Shown: positions 34,576 through 44,334 of the stretch, piece by piece
How positions within the stretch are numbered: the stretch's first letter is position 1
Layout of the letters: each line of letters opens with the position of its first letter
Origin: Acinetobacter sp. YWS30-1
GTDB taxonomy: Bacteria > Pseudomonadota > Gammaproteobacteria > Pseudomonadales > Moraxellaceae
Direction of reading: 5' to 3'
DNA: 64,000 nucleotides
Assembly: GCF_033558715.1 (NCBI RefSeq)
Contig: NZ_CP114606.1
Span: forward strand, 1 to 64,000
The notes under the pieces: generated by a model
Told to the model about the DNA's origin: nothing
The model's database searches: none
What the model saw: the letters and a program-made list of their open reading frames with translations, nothing else
Position numbers and translations under genes: made by a program

Positions 34576-34972
34576 ATGCCTACCGTTCAAATTGAAGTCC
34601 GGCAGCAATATTCCCAGGCTGATGAAGAGCAGTTACTCGACAGCGTATTTCAATGTGTGAAAAATGCGTTTCAGCTGCCTGACTATGACCGTAATATCCG
34701 GCTGGTGGTACATGAAGCCCATCGTTTTCAATATATGGGCTCATCTGGCCCAGCCTGAATACTTTACCTTGATCAGTATTGACTGCTTCGTTGCCCGAAG
34801 TCTGGAGACCAAGCGCAAACTGTATCAGCAGATTATAGAAAGCTTGGGAAAATTGGGCATTCCGCCTGATCATATTCTGATTCATCTGCGAGAAAGTCCA
34901 TTGGAAAATTGGGGAATCCGCGGTGGGCAAGCGGCCTGTGATGTCAATTTAGGCTTTAATGTAGAGATCTGA
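34576..34972 (+). pseudogene. Tautomerase_2-like gene, frameshifted
   Basis: Two overlapping frames together make one tautomerase of about 131 residues. The first frame gives MPTVQIEVRQQYSQ with the N-terminal Pro2 that is the catalytic base in this superfamily, and ends at a stop at 34758. The second continues with QPEYFTLISIDCF, KRKLYQQIIESLGKLGIP and the C-terminal WGIRGGQA. An extra C in the CCC around 34750 explains the shift: removing it restores the frame. It could be a real inactivation or a sequencing error. Ribosome binding site AAAGGAGAAGC is good. Confidence 0.8.
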
Positions 34973-35003
34973 TTTTTTTAAGAAAAATACCAGATTTTAA
35001 ATA

Positions 35004-35141
35004 CAAAAAAGCCCCAACATCCTGTTGAGGCTTTTCTGGATTTGCTTCTCAGATCTGACTCCTGTCTAACCTGTCAACGTCCTGTTACTCTGCGCTTTTT
35101 ATTGTTGTTGTATCGCTTTGCAGACTTCCTGTCTGTCTATG
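35004..35141 (-). ncRNA. RsmX/Y/Z-like CsrA-sequestering small RNA B
   Basis: Minus-strand RNA of about 138 nt with four ACAGGA motifs (complements at 35127-35130, 35080-35083, 35060-35063, 35020-35023). CAGAC-AGGAA-GTCTG is a perfect hairpin; GAC-AGGA-GTC and GTAAC-AGGAC-GTTGAC are shorter ones. The terminator hairpin CAAC-AGGAT-GTTG, extended by GCC/GGC and a T-run, presents ACAGGATGT, very close to the CsrA selection consensus. Promoter and upstream box match RNA A. It ends just downstream of the pseudogene and begins just after the FMN reductase gene. Confidence 0.74.
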
Positions 35142-35147
35142 AATCAA

Positions 35148-35153
35148 ACTATA
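35148..35153 (-). promoter_or_regulatory. -10 box of small RNA B
   Basis: TATAGT in the context AAGGCTATAGTTTGA; poor -35. See RNA A for the matching element. Confidence 0.55.
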
Positions 35154-35197
35154 GCCTTGAACTGAAAGTGGGAATAGCCGACAAATTCTGCGCTGCC

Positions 35198-35215
35198 TGT
35201 AGGCTAAAGCGCATA
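35198..35215 (-). promoter_or_regulatory. Upstream box of RNA B
   Basis: On the plus strand TGTAGG-CTAAAG-CGCATA: the first half is identical to the RNA A box (shared 8-mer CTGTAGGC), the second half is weak. It is 44-45 bp from the -10 box, one base different from RNA A. Confidence 0.4.
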
Positions 35216-35227
35216 TCGCTGTCGTCC

Positions 35228-35770
35228 TCAGGCACTGACATATTGGATCAGCTTATCCACGACATCTCTGAGTGTTTTATTTTCGAATTCATTCCCTTCA
35301 AAGCTGTAGTCCTTATTGCGACTAAAAATGTCCCGCAGCTCCACAATGGCATTGGTATCCACCATGCCAAGCTGAGTGCCGACCTGACGGATCTGATCAA
35401 TGGAACGTGAGCCGTTGGTGACGCCATAACCGATATAAGCTGCCGGTTTGCCTTGCCATTCCTTGGCTAGATAATCCAGCGCATTCTTTAATGCTGGGCT
35501 ATAGCCATGGTTATATTCAGGACTGATAAAAATAAATGCATCCGCAAGAGCAATAAAGTCGGCCCATTCCTGCTGTTTCGGCTGATCATAAATACCGGTC
35601 AATGGAGGATGAGAACCAGCAAAAAGCGGAAGATCCCATTCTTTTAAGTCGACAAGTTCGGTTTCAAGCGTGCTAAAACCATATTTTTTAATTTCCTGTA
35701 GTACCCAATGTGCGACCTTAATTGCTGTACGTCCTTCACGCACACTGCCAACCACAATATAAATTTTCAT
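35228..35770 (-). CDS. NAD(P)H-dependent FMN reductase
   Basis: A 180-residue flavodoxin-fold enzyme of the NADPH-dependent FMN reductase family (PF03358), which reduces FMN, quinones or azo compounds. The FMN phosphate loop is GSVREGRTAIKVA; FISPEYNHGYSPALKNALDYL is the family signature. No signal peptide, so cytoplasmic. Ribosome binding site AAAGGGAAAGAT upstream of the ATG. Reduced FMN would be needed by the SsuD monooxygenase encoded 9 kb away, but nothing here proves they work together. Confidence 0.9.
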   Translation of the reverse strand: MKIYIVVGSVREGRTAIKVAHWVLQEIKKYGFSTLETELVDLKEWDLPLFAGSHPPLTGIYDQPKQQEWADFIALADAFIFISPEYNHGYSPALKNALDYLAKEWQGKPAAYIGYGVTNGSRSIDQIRQVGTQLGMVDTNAIVELRDIFSRNKDYSFEGNEFENKTLRDVVDKLIQYVSA

Positions 35771-35856
35771 ATCTTTCCCTTTCTTATCGCATGCTCATCA
35801 AATTAAATTAATCAGATTTCTGAACAGAGACTAGAGAGGATTTGTATCCAAAGACT

Positions 35857-35883
35857 AAAAAAGCTCCCGAAGGAGCTGTTTTA
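35857..35883 (-). terminator. Terminator of the ribF-ileS-lspA-fkpB operon
   Basis: AGCTCC-CGAA-GGAGCT with T6 on the minus strand. Confidence 0.8.
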
Positions 35884-35903
35884 AATCATGTGATTAGCTG
35901 ATA

Positions 35904-36386
35904 TTACATCAGCTTCACACCTTGCTGGCCAGCAGGAGTGACTTTGAAGATTTCGACTTCAAAGGTGATGTTTTTACCTGCAAGCGGATGATTAAAGTCC
36001 ACTTCGGTGATGTCATCATTTACGGATCTTACTACGCCATACAAAGTCGATTTGGCCTTGTCTTCAAACTCAATCATGTGACCTTCAATTGGACGTTCGC
36101 CGAATTTCACCGTATCAAATTTTTGGACATTTTCAGGATTCCACGGACCAAAAGCTTCTTCGGGTGGAAGGCTGACAGTACGACGGTCACCAGCACGCAA
36201 GCCCATTAAGGCTTTTTCAAAACCTGGTAATAGGTTGCCATCACCAATGGTCAGGCTTACCGGTTCTTCACGGCTACGGGTATTGTCAATTTCTACGCCA
36301 CTTTCGATCGCGACAGAAAAATGAAGCTCGACTTTAGAGCCGTCTTCAACACGAGTTTCCTCGTTAGGATTAATAAAATCAGTCAT
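35904..36386 (-). CDS. fkpB: FKBP-type peptidyl-prolyl isomerase, SlyD/SlpA-like
   Basis: A 160-residue FKBP isomerase: VELHFSVAIESGVEIDNT, LPGFEKALMGLRAGDRRTVSLPPEEAFG and an inserted IF-type chaperone loop before FNHPLAGKNITFEVEI. I chose the ATG giving [10 protein letters not shown]; it overlaps the end of lspA by 8 bp, indicating translational coupling. The lspA-fkpB pairing is conserved in gammaproteobacteria. Confidence 0.93.
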   Translation of the reverse strand: MTDFINPNEETRVEDGSKVELHFSVAIESGVEIDNTRSREEPVSLTIGDGNLLPGFEKALMGLRAGDRRTVSLPPEEAFGPWNPENVQKFDTVKFGERPIEGHMIEFEDKAKSTLYGVVRSVNDDITEVDFNHPLAGKNITFEVEIFKVTPAGQQGVKLM

Positions 36387-36918
36387 GTTGCGCCTGTGCA
36401 CGTTGAATTCGGTGTTTTTCCAGGAAAAACGTATCAATCAGCAGCAGAATCGTACCTAAAGTAATGGCACTATCCGCAATATTAAAAGCAGGGAAGTGGC
36501 TGTTCTGATAATAGACATGAATAAAGTCAACCACATAACCCAAAGAAATGCGATCAATCAGGTTACCAATAGCACCACCCAGAATCAGGGCAACCGCTAA
36601 TGGTAATACTTTCATGCTCTTTGGCATACGCATCAGCCAGAACACGAAAACCACAGACACTAAGCCTGCAAGAGAGGTAAAGAAATAACGTTGCCAGCCA
36701 CCGGCATCGGACAAGAAACTAAAGGCAGCGCCATAGTTATGTAACAGTGTCCAATTTAAAAAGGGCAGGACGGGCACCGGATCTGCATATTCCAGATGTG
36801 TTACCGCAATCCATTTGGTCCATTGATCTAGAATGATCGCCAGAATAGCCAGTCCAATCCACCACAAATTGTGAGGATAGAACTGGAACAGACCCTTTTT
36901 CTGCTGTGGGTTAGGCAT
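36379..36918 (-). CDS. lspA: Lipoprotein signal peptidase
   Basis: LspA (signal peptidase II) removes the signal peptide of prolipoproteins after lipid attachment to cysteine. The 179-residue protein has four membrane helices and the two catalytic aspartates in [15 protein letters not shown] and [18 protein letters not shown]. Start chosen at MPNPQQKKG; it overlaps the ileS stop by 8 bp. Third gene of the operon. Confidence 0.95.
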   Translation of the reverse strand: MPNPQQKKGLFQFYPHNLWWIGLAILAIILDQWTKWIAVTHLEYADPVPVLPFLNWTLLHNYGAAFSFLSDAGGWQRYFFTSLAGLVSVVFVFWLMRMPKSMKVLPLAVALILGGAIGNLIDRISLGYVVDFIHVYYQNSHFPAFNIADSAITLGTILLLIDTFFLEKHRIQRAQAQHD

Positions 36919-39757
36919 ATTTTCTCTCTTCACCTTGGCCGCTCGGGAGGTTAATAATACAACGACCGCATAGTCCTGGATGTGAGGCATGTGTATTCAC
37001 ATCAGGAAGCACGTGCCAGCAGCGTACACATTTCTCGCCATCTGCCGCAGATACTTTCACGCGTAGACCTTCAAGTTCAGCATCATTGCCTTGAGCAGCA
37101 TCAAACGGATTCACGATCACCTGAGAAGTGATCAGAACGAAACGCAGCTCATCACCCAGACGGTCTAGAACAGCTTTCAGTTCATCATTGGCCCACAGCT
37201 CAACTTTGGCAGACAGGTTTGAACCCACCAGTTTCTCGTTACGCGCATTTTCAATGTGCTTGTTCACCGCAGATTTGACTGCAATCAGGGTTTGCCAGTC
37301 TGCTTCAGACAACAGGTTTGCCTGTGCTGAAACTGGAATATCGTACCATTCAGCAGTGAACACATATTTCTCGCTTTGACCTGGAATTAGTGGCCATGCT
37401 TCTTGAGCGGTGAAGCTCAGGATTGGTGTCATCCAGCGAACAAAGGCTTGTACCAGATGATACAGCGCAGTTTGCGCAGAATGACGTGCCTGTGAATCTG
37501 CTTTAGTGGTGTACTGACGGTCTTTGATGATGTCTAAGTAGAAACCACCGAGGTCGTTAATACAGAAATTGGTCAAGGCATTGGTCACGATATGGAAGTT
37601 CATATCTTCATATGCTTTCTTGATGGTTTCCTGTACATCATTCGCGCGTTGCAGGATGTATTGATCCAGTGCAATCAGTTGATCTACAGGTAGTGCATCA
37701 GTTTCCGGATTGAAGCCATTCAAATTCGCCAGCAAGAAACGCAGGGTATTACGGATACGACGGTAACCATCTGATGCACGGTTAAAGATTTCTTTACCTG
37801 CGGTCATTTCATAACGGTAATCTGCTGAAGCGATCCAGAAACGCAGGCCGTCTGCACCCATGTTCTTGATAATGTCTTGCGGAGTAATAATATTACCCAG
37901 CGATTTCGACATCTTGCGACCTTTCTCATCAACCACGAAACCGTGAGTCAGCAGACCTTTATATGGCGCACGTTGATTGATTGCCATAGAGGTTAATAAT
38001 GAAGACTGGAACCAGCCACGGTGTTGGTCAGAACCTTCAAGATACAGATCAGCCGGATCAGTTAACTCTTCACGGTCACGCAGCACTGCATAGTGGGTTG
38101 TACCAGAGTCAAACCATACGTCTAAGGTATCGCGAACTGCGTTGTACTGCTCAGCATCATTACCAATAAAGTCTTTGGCTTCACGGTTATACCAGGCATC
38201 AATACCTTCCTGTTCGATCAGTTTAGCCACTTCTTCGATCAGTTCAGGTGTACGCGGGTGCAGTTCATTAGTGTCTTTGTGCACGAAGAATGGGATTGGC
38301 ACGCCCCAAGTACGTTGACGTGAGATACACCAGTCCGGACGGCCTTCGATCATTGCCTGGATACGGTTTTTACCCCAATCCGGAACGAAGCTGATGTCAT
38401 TTTCAATGGCATTCAATGCGCCCTGACGCAGACCTTTTTCATCCATGCTGATGAACCATTGTGGGGTCGCACGGAAGATGATTGGAGTTTTATGACGCCA
38501 GCAGTGCGGGTAGCTATGCTTGATCGGCTTATGTGCCCATAGCTTGTTAGCTTCGCCAAGTGCCGCAATAATTTGGGGATTGGCCTTGTAGATGTGCTCG
38601 CCTGCAAATAGTGGTGAAGTCGGTAAATACACACCATTACCACCTACAGGATTATCTACTTTCAGGTTATACAGCAGACCAACTTTATAATCGTCCACAC
38701 CGTGGCCAGGTGCAGTATGTACAGCACCAGTACCGCTGGTTGCAATAACGTGTTCACCCAGAATCACTGGCACTTGACGCTCAGCGATTAAAGGATGTTG
38801 TAGTACCAGATTCTCAAGTTTCGCACCGGCAAAATCTGCAATTACTTCAACCGCATTAAAACCATAACGTTCAGTCGCAGATTCAACCAGATCTTTGGCC
38901 AGGATAAAGTTTTGCGCCGCTTTATCTTCACCACGTGCAACAACCAATTGGTATTCAATTTCAGCGTGCAGAGCAACCGCCTGATTCGCAGGCAGGGTCC
39001 AAGGCGTAGTCGTCCAGATCACGATATCGGTTGAGTCTTTAACTTCAACACCTAAACGTGCAGACAGATCCGCCAGATCCACCACGGTGAAACCCACGTC
39101 AATCGCGTCTGACTTTTTATCTTCATATTCAACTTCAGCTTCAGCCAGTGCTGAACCACAGTCCAGACACCAGTTCACCGGTTTAAGACCTGGCTGGATA
39201 TGGCCATTTTTCGCGATTTCACCGAGTGAACGCACGATGTTGGCTTCCTGCTTGAAGTTCATGGTGAGGTAAGGATTGCTCCAGTCACCAAACACGCCCA
39301 TACGGATGAAGTCTTTTTTCTGTAGCTCCACCTGACTCAATGCATATTCGCGGCAAGCTTTACGGAAAGTAGGCGCATCCACTTTAACGCCGACCTTACC
39401 GACTTTTTCTTCAACTTTCAGTTCAATTGGAAGACCGTGACAATCCCAGCCTGGCACATAAGGCGCATCAAAGCCGTCCATGATGCGGCTTTTAATGATG
39501 ATGTCTTTAAGTACCTTGTTGACTGCATGACCTAAGTGAATCTGGCCATTGGCATATGGAGGGCCATCATGAAGCACGTATTTTTTCTTGCCAATTCGCG
39601 ATGCACGAATCTGCTGATAAATGTCATCGGCATACCACTCTTCTAACCATTTCGCTTCACGTACTGCCAGATTTGCTTTCATTGCAAAGTCAGTACCTGG
39701 GAGGTTCAGCGTGGCTTTATAATCCACTGCATTTTCAGGAGTTTGCTTATCGCTCAT
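36911..39757 (-). CDS. ileS: Isoleucyl-tRNA synthetase
   Basis: IleS charges tRNA-Ile and edits misactivated valine. The 948-residue class I synthetase has the HIGH motif ([16 protein letters not shown]), KMSKS in RKMSKSLGN, an inserted CP1 editing domain (about 200-400, [12 protein letters not shown]) and a C-terminal zinc finger CVRCWHV...CGRC. Bacterial type, so probably mupirocin-sensitive. It follows ribF by 64 bp. Confidence 0.98.
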   Translation of the reverse strand: MSDKQTPENAVDYKATLNLPGTDFAMKANLAVREAKWLEEWYADDIYQQIRASRIGKKKYVLHDGPPYANGQIHLGHAVNKVLKDIIIKSRIMDGFDAPYVPGWDCHGLPIELKVEEKVGKVGVKVDAPTFRKACREYALSQVELQKKDFIRMGVFGDWSNPYLTMNFKQEANIVRSLGEIAKNGHIQPGLKPVNWCLDCGSALAEAEVEYEDKKSDAIDVGFTVVDLADLSARLGVEVKDSTDIVIWTTTPWTLPANQAVALHAEIEYQLVVARGEDKAAQNFILAKDLVESATERYGFNAVEVIADFAGAKLENLVLQHPLIAERQVPVILGEHVIATSGTGAVHTAPGHGVDDYKVGLLYNLKVDNPVGGNGVYLPTSPLFAGEHIYKANPQIIAALGEANKLWAHKPIKHSYPHCWRHKTPIIFRATPQWFISMDEKGLRQGALNAIENDISFVPDWGKNRIQAMIEGRPDWCISRQRTWGVPIPFFVHKDTNELHPRTPELIEEVAKLIEQEGIDAWYNREAKDFIGNDAEQYNAVRDTLDVWFDSGTTHYAVLRDREELTDPADLYLEGSDQHRGWFQSSLLTSMAINQRAPYKGLLTHGFVVDEKGRKMSKSLGNIITPQDIIKNMGADGLRFWIASADYRYEMTAGKEIFNRASDGYRRIRNTLRFLLANLNGFNPETDALPVDQLIALDQYILQRANDVQETIKKAYEDMNFHIVTNALTNFCINDLGGFYLDIIKDRQYTTKADSQARHSAQTALYHLVQAFVRWMTPILSFTAQEAWPLIPGQSEKYVFTAEWYDIPVSAQANLLSEADWQTLIAVKSAVNKHIENARNEKLVGSNLSAKVELWANDELKAVLDRLGDELRFVLITSQVIVNPFDAAQGNDAELEGLRVKVSAADGEKCVRCWHVLPDVNTHASHPGLCGRCIINLPSGQGEERKYA

Positions 39758-39821
39758 GCAAGTTGTCTTCCAATTTAATCAGTCATTAGACTGACACGTT
39801 TTACAATAAAAATACGGGACA

Positions 39822-40823
39822 TTAAAAGGGAAATGTGGGGTGTTTTCGACGAAACTCAAGCAGTTTCTCAACATCATCATCAATTCCGGCCTTTAACGCT
39901 TCAAGCGAAGGATAATCTTTTTCGCCATGCAGATAATTCAAGAAGGTTACCCGCATTAACAGGCCATACAGATTAGCAGAAACATCAGGAAAATGTACTT
40001 CTAATCGCCATTCCGGATGAGTCTGTTTGATCGCAGGGCGGGTACCTACATGACCGGCACCAAACAGGCTGCCCTGATCATAGCCGGCAATACCCGGCTG
40101 TTCAGGATTTTCTTGCTGAACCTTGGCGCTGAGTGATCCGGTTTCACAGACGACTTCAACCCCATAAATACCCTGCAGACAGGGTCTATGCCGGTTTAAC
40201 CGGACATTAATGGTCGGGAAATCAATGGTACGGCCAATCTGGTCGCCGTATTGCACCCGGCCGGTAATACTATAAGGACGTCCCAGTAATTTGGCTGCCA
40301 GAGCCAGGTCACCCGCTTGCAGAGTCTGACGGATGCGGGTAGAACTGACCCGTTCACCATCCAAGGCAATGGTATGCAGGTTGGTAACCTTAAATCCGTA
40401 GTCTCGCAGGAATTCACTATTACCTTGACGGTTTTTACCAAAGTGAAAATCATCCCCCAAGACCAGATGCGCTGCATTCAGTTTATCTTTCAGAATGTCG
40501 GCAAAGGCTTCGGCACTCAGGCTACGAAAATGATGATCAAACTTGGCGACCGCAATATAGTCCACACCCAGTTCGCTTAAATATTCCACTTTTTCACGCA
40601 AAGAGGAAATACGCGGCGGTGCTTCATAACCTTTAAAAAATTCAAGCGGTTGTGGCTCGAAAATCATCACAACAGTTTTTAGTTGCTCAGCTTCTGCAAC
40701 AGCTTTTAACTGTTTGATCATGGCCTGATGACCCAGATGCACGCCGTCAAAATTACCAATCGTAACGGCGGTTTTTGGCAATTCAGAATGTGACGCTAAA
40801 GCATTGAGACGGAGCAGCTGCAT
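39822..40823 (-). CDS. ribF: Bifunctional riboflavin kinase/FAD synthetase
   Basis: RibF phosphorylates riboflavin to FMN and adenylylates FMN to FAD. The 333-residue protein has the N-terminal nucleotidyltransferase domain (VTIGNFDGVHLGHQAMI; RVSSTRIRQTLQ) and the C-terminal kinase domain (GQIGRTIDFPTINVRL with the PTAN-like motif; VHFPDVSANLYG). First gene of the ribF-ileS-lspA-fkpB operon. ATG at 40823. Confidence 0.96.
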   Translation of the reverse strand: MQLLRLNALASHSELPKTAVTIGNFDGVHLGHQAMIKQLKAVAEAEQLKTVVMIFEPQPLEFFKGYEAPPRISSLREKVEYLSELGVDYIAVAKFDHHFRSLSAEAFADILKDKLNAAHLVLGDDFHFGKNRQGNSEFLRDYGFKVTNLHTIALDGERVSSTRIRQTLQAGDLALAAKLLGRPYSITGRVQYGDQIGRTIDFPTINVRLNRHRPCLQGIYGVEVVCETGSLSAKVQQENPEQPGIAGYDQGSLFGAGHVGTRPAIKQTHPEWRLEVHFPDVSANLYGLLMRVTFLNYLHGEKDYPSLEALKAGIDDDVEKLLEFRRKHPTFPF

Positions 40824-41078
40824 AGGCGAAATCAGGGAATTTAAAAATAGGAAAGGCTATATATTGCCATAATCTCAACGATTCGTCTTGCTGTTGTGTT
40901 TTTATGCAAAAAAATTATTGAAAAATCACGAAACCCATCAAGAAGAAAGTGTGCCATCCAAGAATCTTTTGCTGTTATTTAAGCATGAGATCTGCAAAAT
41001 AGAAATCTAAAAACCCGCTTTTCATTGCCTGGATTTTGCTTTCTAATGTCACGGTTTTCTCAGTATCGAGTAGTTTGC

Positions 41079-41642
41079 ATGTCAGATTCGGCACTCATCA
41101 TGGCATTGGCCAGTGAATCCAAAGGTTTGTTCGAAGCAGAAGGTGTAGAAGTCCACTATAGTGGCATCGGCAAGGTGAATGCTGCTTTTAAGGCTTTTGA
41201 AGTGATTCAGAAAACTCGCTGTAAAACCCTGATTAATCTCGGCACCGCAGGCAGTTCCCATTTCAAGGCGCATGAACTGGTTGAAGTTAAGCGTTTTGTG
41301 CAACGTGATATGGATGTTTCACCACTAGGATTTGAAGTTGGTATTACCCCGATGGATGATCATTTGCCAGGCGCAATTGATCTGGAACCGTTCTTTGCCC
41401 ATTTACCGAAAGGGGTTTGTGGAACAGGGGATAGCTTTGAAACAGGCTTACCAAAAGTGGCTTGTCAGCTGGTGGATATGGAAGGCTATGCGCTGGCCAA
41501 GGTATGCAGAAAATTGGATGTGCGCCTGATTTCAGTCAAATATATTACTGACGGTGCAGATGATAGTGCTCATTTGGACTGGGAAGAGAATCTGCTGCTA
41601 GGTGCGCAGAAATTATTGAATTTATATCAAACGTTAAAATAA
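41079..41642 (+). CDS. Nucleoside phosphorylase/nucleosidase family protein
   Basis: A 187-residue protein of the PNP/MTAN superfamily. Landmarks: SGIGKVNAAFKAFEVI, INLGTAGS, GTGDSF, VDMEGYALAKVC (purine and ribose binding, catalytic acid area) and SVKYITDGADD. Shorter than MTA/SAH nucleosidase (about 230). Probably cleaves a nucleoside; substrate undetermined. I chose the ATG giving MSDSALIMALAS because similarity starts there; the longer frame from 41025 has no better ribosome binding site. Confidence 0.8.
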   Translation: MSDSALIMALASESKGLFEAEGVEVHYSGIGKVNAAFKAFEVIQKTRCKTLINLGTAGSSHFKAHELVEVKRFVQRDMDVSPLGFEVGITPMDDHLPGAIDLEPFFAHLPKGVCGTGDSFETGLPKVACQLVDMEGYALAKVCRKLDVRLISVKYITDGADDSAHLDWEENLLLGAQKLLNLYQTLK

Positions 41643-41667
41643 TAATAAAGGGTGAGAGAAGGGGTCG

Positions 41668-41690
41668 GCGACCATAAAATTTATGGCCGT
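41668..41690. repeat. Near-perfect inverted repeat between convergent genes
   Basis: CCATAAAATTTATGG (41672-41686) is a perfect palindrome around a central A, extended on each side by CG/CG after one mismatch. No T-run follows on either side, so it is a weak terminator or a binding site. Confidence 0.4.
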
Positions 41691-41714
41691 ATGCCAAATG
41701 ATTTTTGCGTTGAC

Positions 41715-42338
41715 CTATTTTTCTTGTGTACGCGGAAGTACGCCGTACAGCATCATATGTACAGTATGCTGGATAATCCGTTGTTGCATGCTGCGGTTAC
41801 GCAAGGTCTTGCCTGTTACCATTTCCATCTGGGTCGCGAAATCTGCATAGTTCTGGGTCACGGCCCAGATATTCAGAATCAGCAGTTCAGGATCGATATC
41901 TTTAGAAATTTTGCCTTGTTCCTGCCAGTTTGAAATCACTTTGGCTTTACGCTTGACCAGTTTTTTCAATGGACCTTTTAAGATTTCTAAAATGTGCGGC
42001 GCACCCTGAATCACTTCCAGAGCGAATAAGCGTGAAGCTTTAGGCTGGGTACGCGATACTTCAATTTTTTGCATCAAATAATTGGTAATCGCTTCTTCAG
42101 GCTCAAGATCAGCTTCTAGCATTTGTAAAGGTGCCAGCCATTTTTGTAGAACGGTCGTTAAAACCTCTACATAGAGCGCCTCTTTATTTTCATAATAATA
42201 GAAAATATTCGACTTATGCATTTCTGCAAGTTGTGCGATCTCATCTAAACTCGCCCCATTAAAACCGTATAGGGAAAAAACATCGAGTGCAGCATTCAGC
42301 AGCTGGTTGCGTTTTTGAGTACTCTTTTTTTGTTCCAT
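41715..42338 (-). CDS. TetR-family regulator, RutR/YcdC-like
   Basis: A 207-residue repressor-type protein with an N-terminal helix-turn-helix (ASLDEIAQLAEMHKSNIFYYYENKEALY) and a C-terminal ligand domain of the YcdC type (PKASRLFALEVIQGAPHI; HTVHMMLYGVLP). RutR homologues respond to pyrimidines and control rut and related genes, but no rut gene is visible here. The ATG at 42338 is preferred to the TTG two codons upstream. It could also control the adjacent nucleosidase; that is inference. Confidence 0.82.
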   Translation of the reverse strand: MEQKKSTQKRNQLLNAALDVFSLYGFNGASLDEIAQLAEMHKSNIFYYYENKEALYVEVLTTVLQKWLAPLQMLEADLEPEEAITNYLMQKIEVSRTQPKASRLFALEVIQGAPHILEILKGPLKKLVKRKAKVISNWQEQGKISKDIDPELLILNIWAVTQNYADFATQMEMVTGKTLRNRSMQQRIIQHTVHMMLYGVLPRTQEK

Positions 42339-42645
42339 CAGCAAATATTAAAAACAATTAAAAAGGGAATTTTTAATTGTACGTCAAATCATCAGATTTG
42401 TGCATCAAGTCAGGCGCTAATTTTATGAATAATGATGATTTATTCTTTAGATTAAAGATATAATTAGTATCGGTTTAAGGCGCAGGAATTAAAAACCAAG
42501 CTTTTGAAAAGGTTGATGATTTTTTAAGTACTAATTATTACCTTGAAGCATCATAAAGTTAAAATAAAATTAATGAATGAAGTTGAAATTTTGCCAATTG
42601 CTGAATAAATAATCAGTGAGACAGATATTCTCTTGATTCAAAATA
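42339..42645. other. Intergenic region upstream of the TetR gene
   Basis: About 300 bp of AT-rich DNA between the TetR start and the ssuB terminator. Apart from a possible promoter for the regulator I see no gene or strong structure in it. Confidence 0.35.
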
Positions 42646-42678
42646 AGGAATCCAGAATAAACAGTTATTCCAGATTCC
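42646..42678 (-). terminator. Terminator of the ssu operon
   Basis: GGAATCTGGAATAA-CTGT-TTATTCTGGATTCC (with T/T mismatch) followed by a T-rich tail on the minus strand. Confidence 0.85.
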
Positions 42679-42686
42679 CTCACATT

Positions 42687-43493
42687 TTAGGTTGCCAGAA
42701 CGGCATTCAGAACCTGCTGTTCAAGTTCGGCGAATTTCACATTCTTTTGTCGTGGACGTGGCAGATCAACTTTGAACTCTTTGGCAATATAGCCTTTATC
42801 CAACAGGATAATCCGGTCTGCCAGTTGTACGGCTTCACTCACGTCATGGGTGACCAGAATCGCGGTAAAGCCCTGTTCAGTCCATAATTTTTCAATTAGG
42901 TTCTGCATATCCAGACGGGTCAGGGCATCCAGCGCACCAAGTGGTTCATCTAGTAATAAAATACGCGGCTTATGTGACAAGGCACGTGCAAGAGCTGTAC
43001 GCTGACGCTGACCACCAGACAGTTGTGAAGGCCAAAGCCCGGCTTTTTCTTTTAAGCCGACTTTCTCTAGCATTTGTGATGCATTGTCATGCTGGTCTTT
43101 GGGTAAGCCGAGTTGCACGTTCTGTTCGATGCTGCGCCATGGCAATAAACGCGGATCCTGGAACATCACGCGGATATCATCAGCGGTGATGCCTTCACGG
43201 ATATGACGTGCGGACTTGAATTTAATTTCGCCATAGCTCTGTTTTTCTAAATCTGCAATCAGACGGAGCAGGGTACTTTTACCACAACCACTACGGCCAA
43301 CAATCGCCAGAAATTCACCCGGCTGAATATGCAGGTCCAGATCTTCCAGTACCTTCACCGAACCATAGAACTTGTGCAGCTGTTCAATAATGATTTCGGC
43401 ACCCGCAACGGCATTGGGATTGATGTCGGTTGCAGCAGGCTCCTGCACTGCAGTCGGATCATTGGCAAGACGCCCTAAGCTGAGATCAGTCAT
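42687..43493 (-). CDS. ssuB: Aliphatic sulfonate ABC transporter ATP-binding protein
   Basis: The ATPase of the sulfonate importer. 268 residues with Walker [10 protein letters not shown], signature [15 protein letters not shown], Walker [13 protein letters not shown] and the switch histidine in ILVTHD. Start is the ATG giving MTDLSLGR with GAGGAG 6 nt upstream. Last gene of the operon ssuA2-ssuA-ssuD-ssuC-ssuB. Confidence 0.93.
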   Translation of the reverse strand: MTDLSLGRLANDPTAVQEPAATDINPNAVAGAEIIIEQLHKFYGSVKVLEDLDLHIQPGEFLAIVGRSGCGKSTLLRLIADLEKQSYGEIKFKSARHIREGITADDIRVMFQDPRLLPWRSIEQNVQLGLPKDQHDNASQMLEKVGLKEKAGLWPSQLSGGQRQRTALARALSHKPRILLLDEPLGALDALTRLDMQNLIEKLWTEQGFTAILVTHDVSEAVQLADRIILLDKGYIAKEFKVDLPRPRQKNVKFAELEQQVLNAVLAT

Positions 43494-43518
43494 CACATGC
43501 TCCTCAATATTTTTTCAA

Positions 43519-44334
43519 TTATTTTTGATAGCCAGCATGCCAGCGCAGCAGGAATCGTTCTAAGGCCACGGCTAGGACATCTGCCAGTTTACCGAGCAGG
43601 GCATACAGTAAAATACCCACCAGTACGACATCAGTTTGCAGGAATTCACGCGCGTTCATGGTCATATAACCGATACCGGACTGGGCAGAAATCGTTTCAG
43701 CCACAATCAGCAGTACCCAGACCAGACCAAGTGAAAAACGTAGGCCGACCAGAATTGAAGGCATTGCCCCTGGCAGGATGATTTCTTTATAAAGCTGCCA
43801 GCGAGTCAGGCCATAGCTTTTACCCATTTCAATCAGCTGGGAATCGACTGAACGAATCCCATGATAGGTATTGATGTAGATTGGGAAAAACACACCAATC
43901 GCGACCAGAAACAGCTTGGCTGATTCATCAATTCCGAACCAGAGAATCACCAGTGGAATCAAGGCCAAAGCCGGGATATTACGGATCATCTGTAAGGTGG
44001 TATCCAGCAGGGTAGAAGCCGTTTTGGATGAACCATTCAGTAGACCCAAAATCAGCCCTAGACCACCACCCACCAATAACCCACTTAGGGCACGACCAGC
44101 ACTCACTTTGACATGTGTCCATAACTCACCGCTAAGTAGTAAATTCCAGAATGCGATGACTACGGCACTTGGTGCAGGCAAAATACGGCTTTCCAGCAAA
44201 CCGGTACTTGACGCGATTTGCCAGAGTAGAATTAATCCAACAGGAACTAACCAGGGCAGCAGATGCTGCCCCAGAATTGTTCCACGTGAAACCTGCTTTG
44301 GGGTCAGGGTTTCACCTGAAACGACTTTTGACAT
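43519..44334 (-). CDS. ssuC: Aliphatic sulfonate ABC transporter permease
   Basis: Membrane subunit, 271 residues, with about six helices and the permease EAA-like loop (MGKSYGLTRWQLYKEIILPGAMPSI). Its start codon overlaps the ssuD stop by one base, so translation is coupled. It forms the channel for SsuB and the SsuA binding proteins. Confidence 0.93.
   Translation of the reverse strand: MSKVVSGETLTPKQVSRGTILGQHLLPWLVPVGLILLWQIASSTGLLESRILPAPSAVVIAFWNLLLSGELWTHVKVSAGRALSGLLVGGGLGLILGLLNGSSKTASTLLDTTLQMIRNIPALALIPLVILWFGIDESAKLFLVAIGVFFPIYINTYHGIRSVDSQLIEMGKSYGLTRWQLYKEIILPGAMPSILVGLRFSLGLVWVLLIVAETISAQSGIGYMTMNAREFLQTDVVLVGILLYALLGKLADVLAVALERFLLRWHAGYQK

Noticed and set aside
41652..41933. 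93-codon plus-strand ORF opposite the TetR gene
   Set aside because: It overlaps the coding end of the regulator antisense and has no similarity or ribosome binding site.
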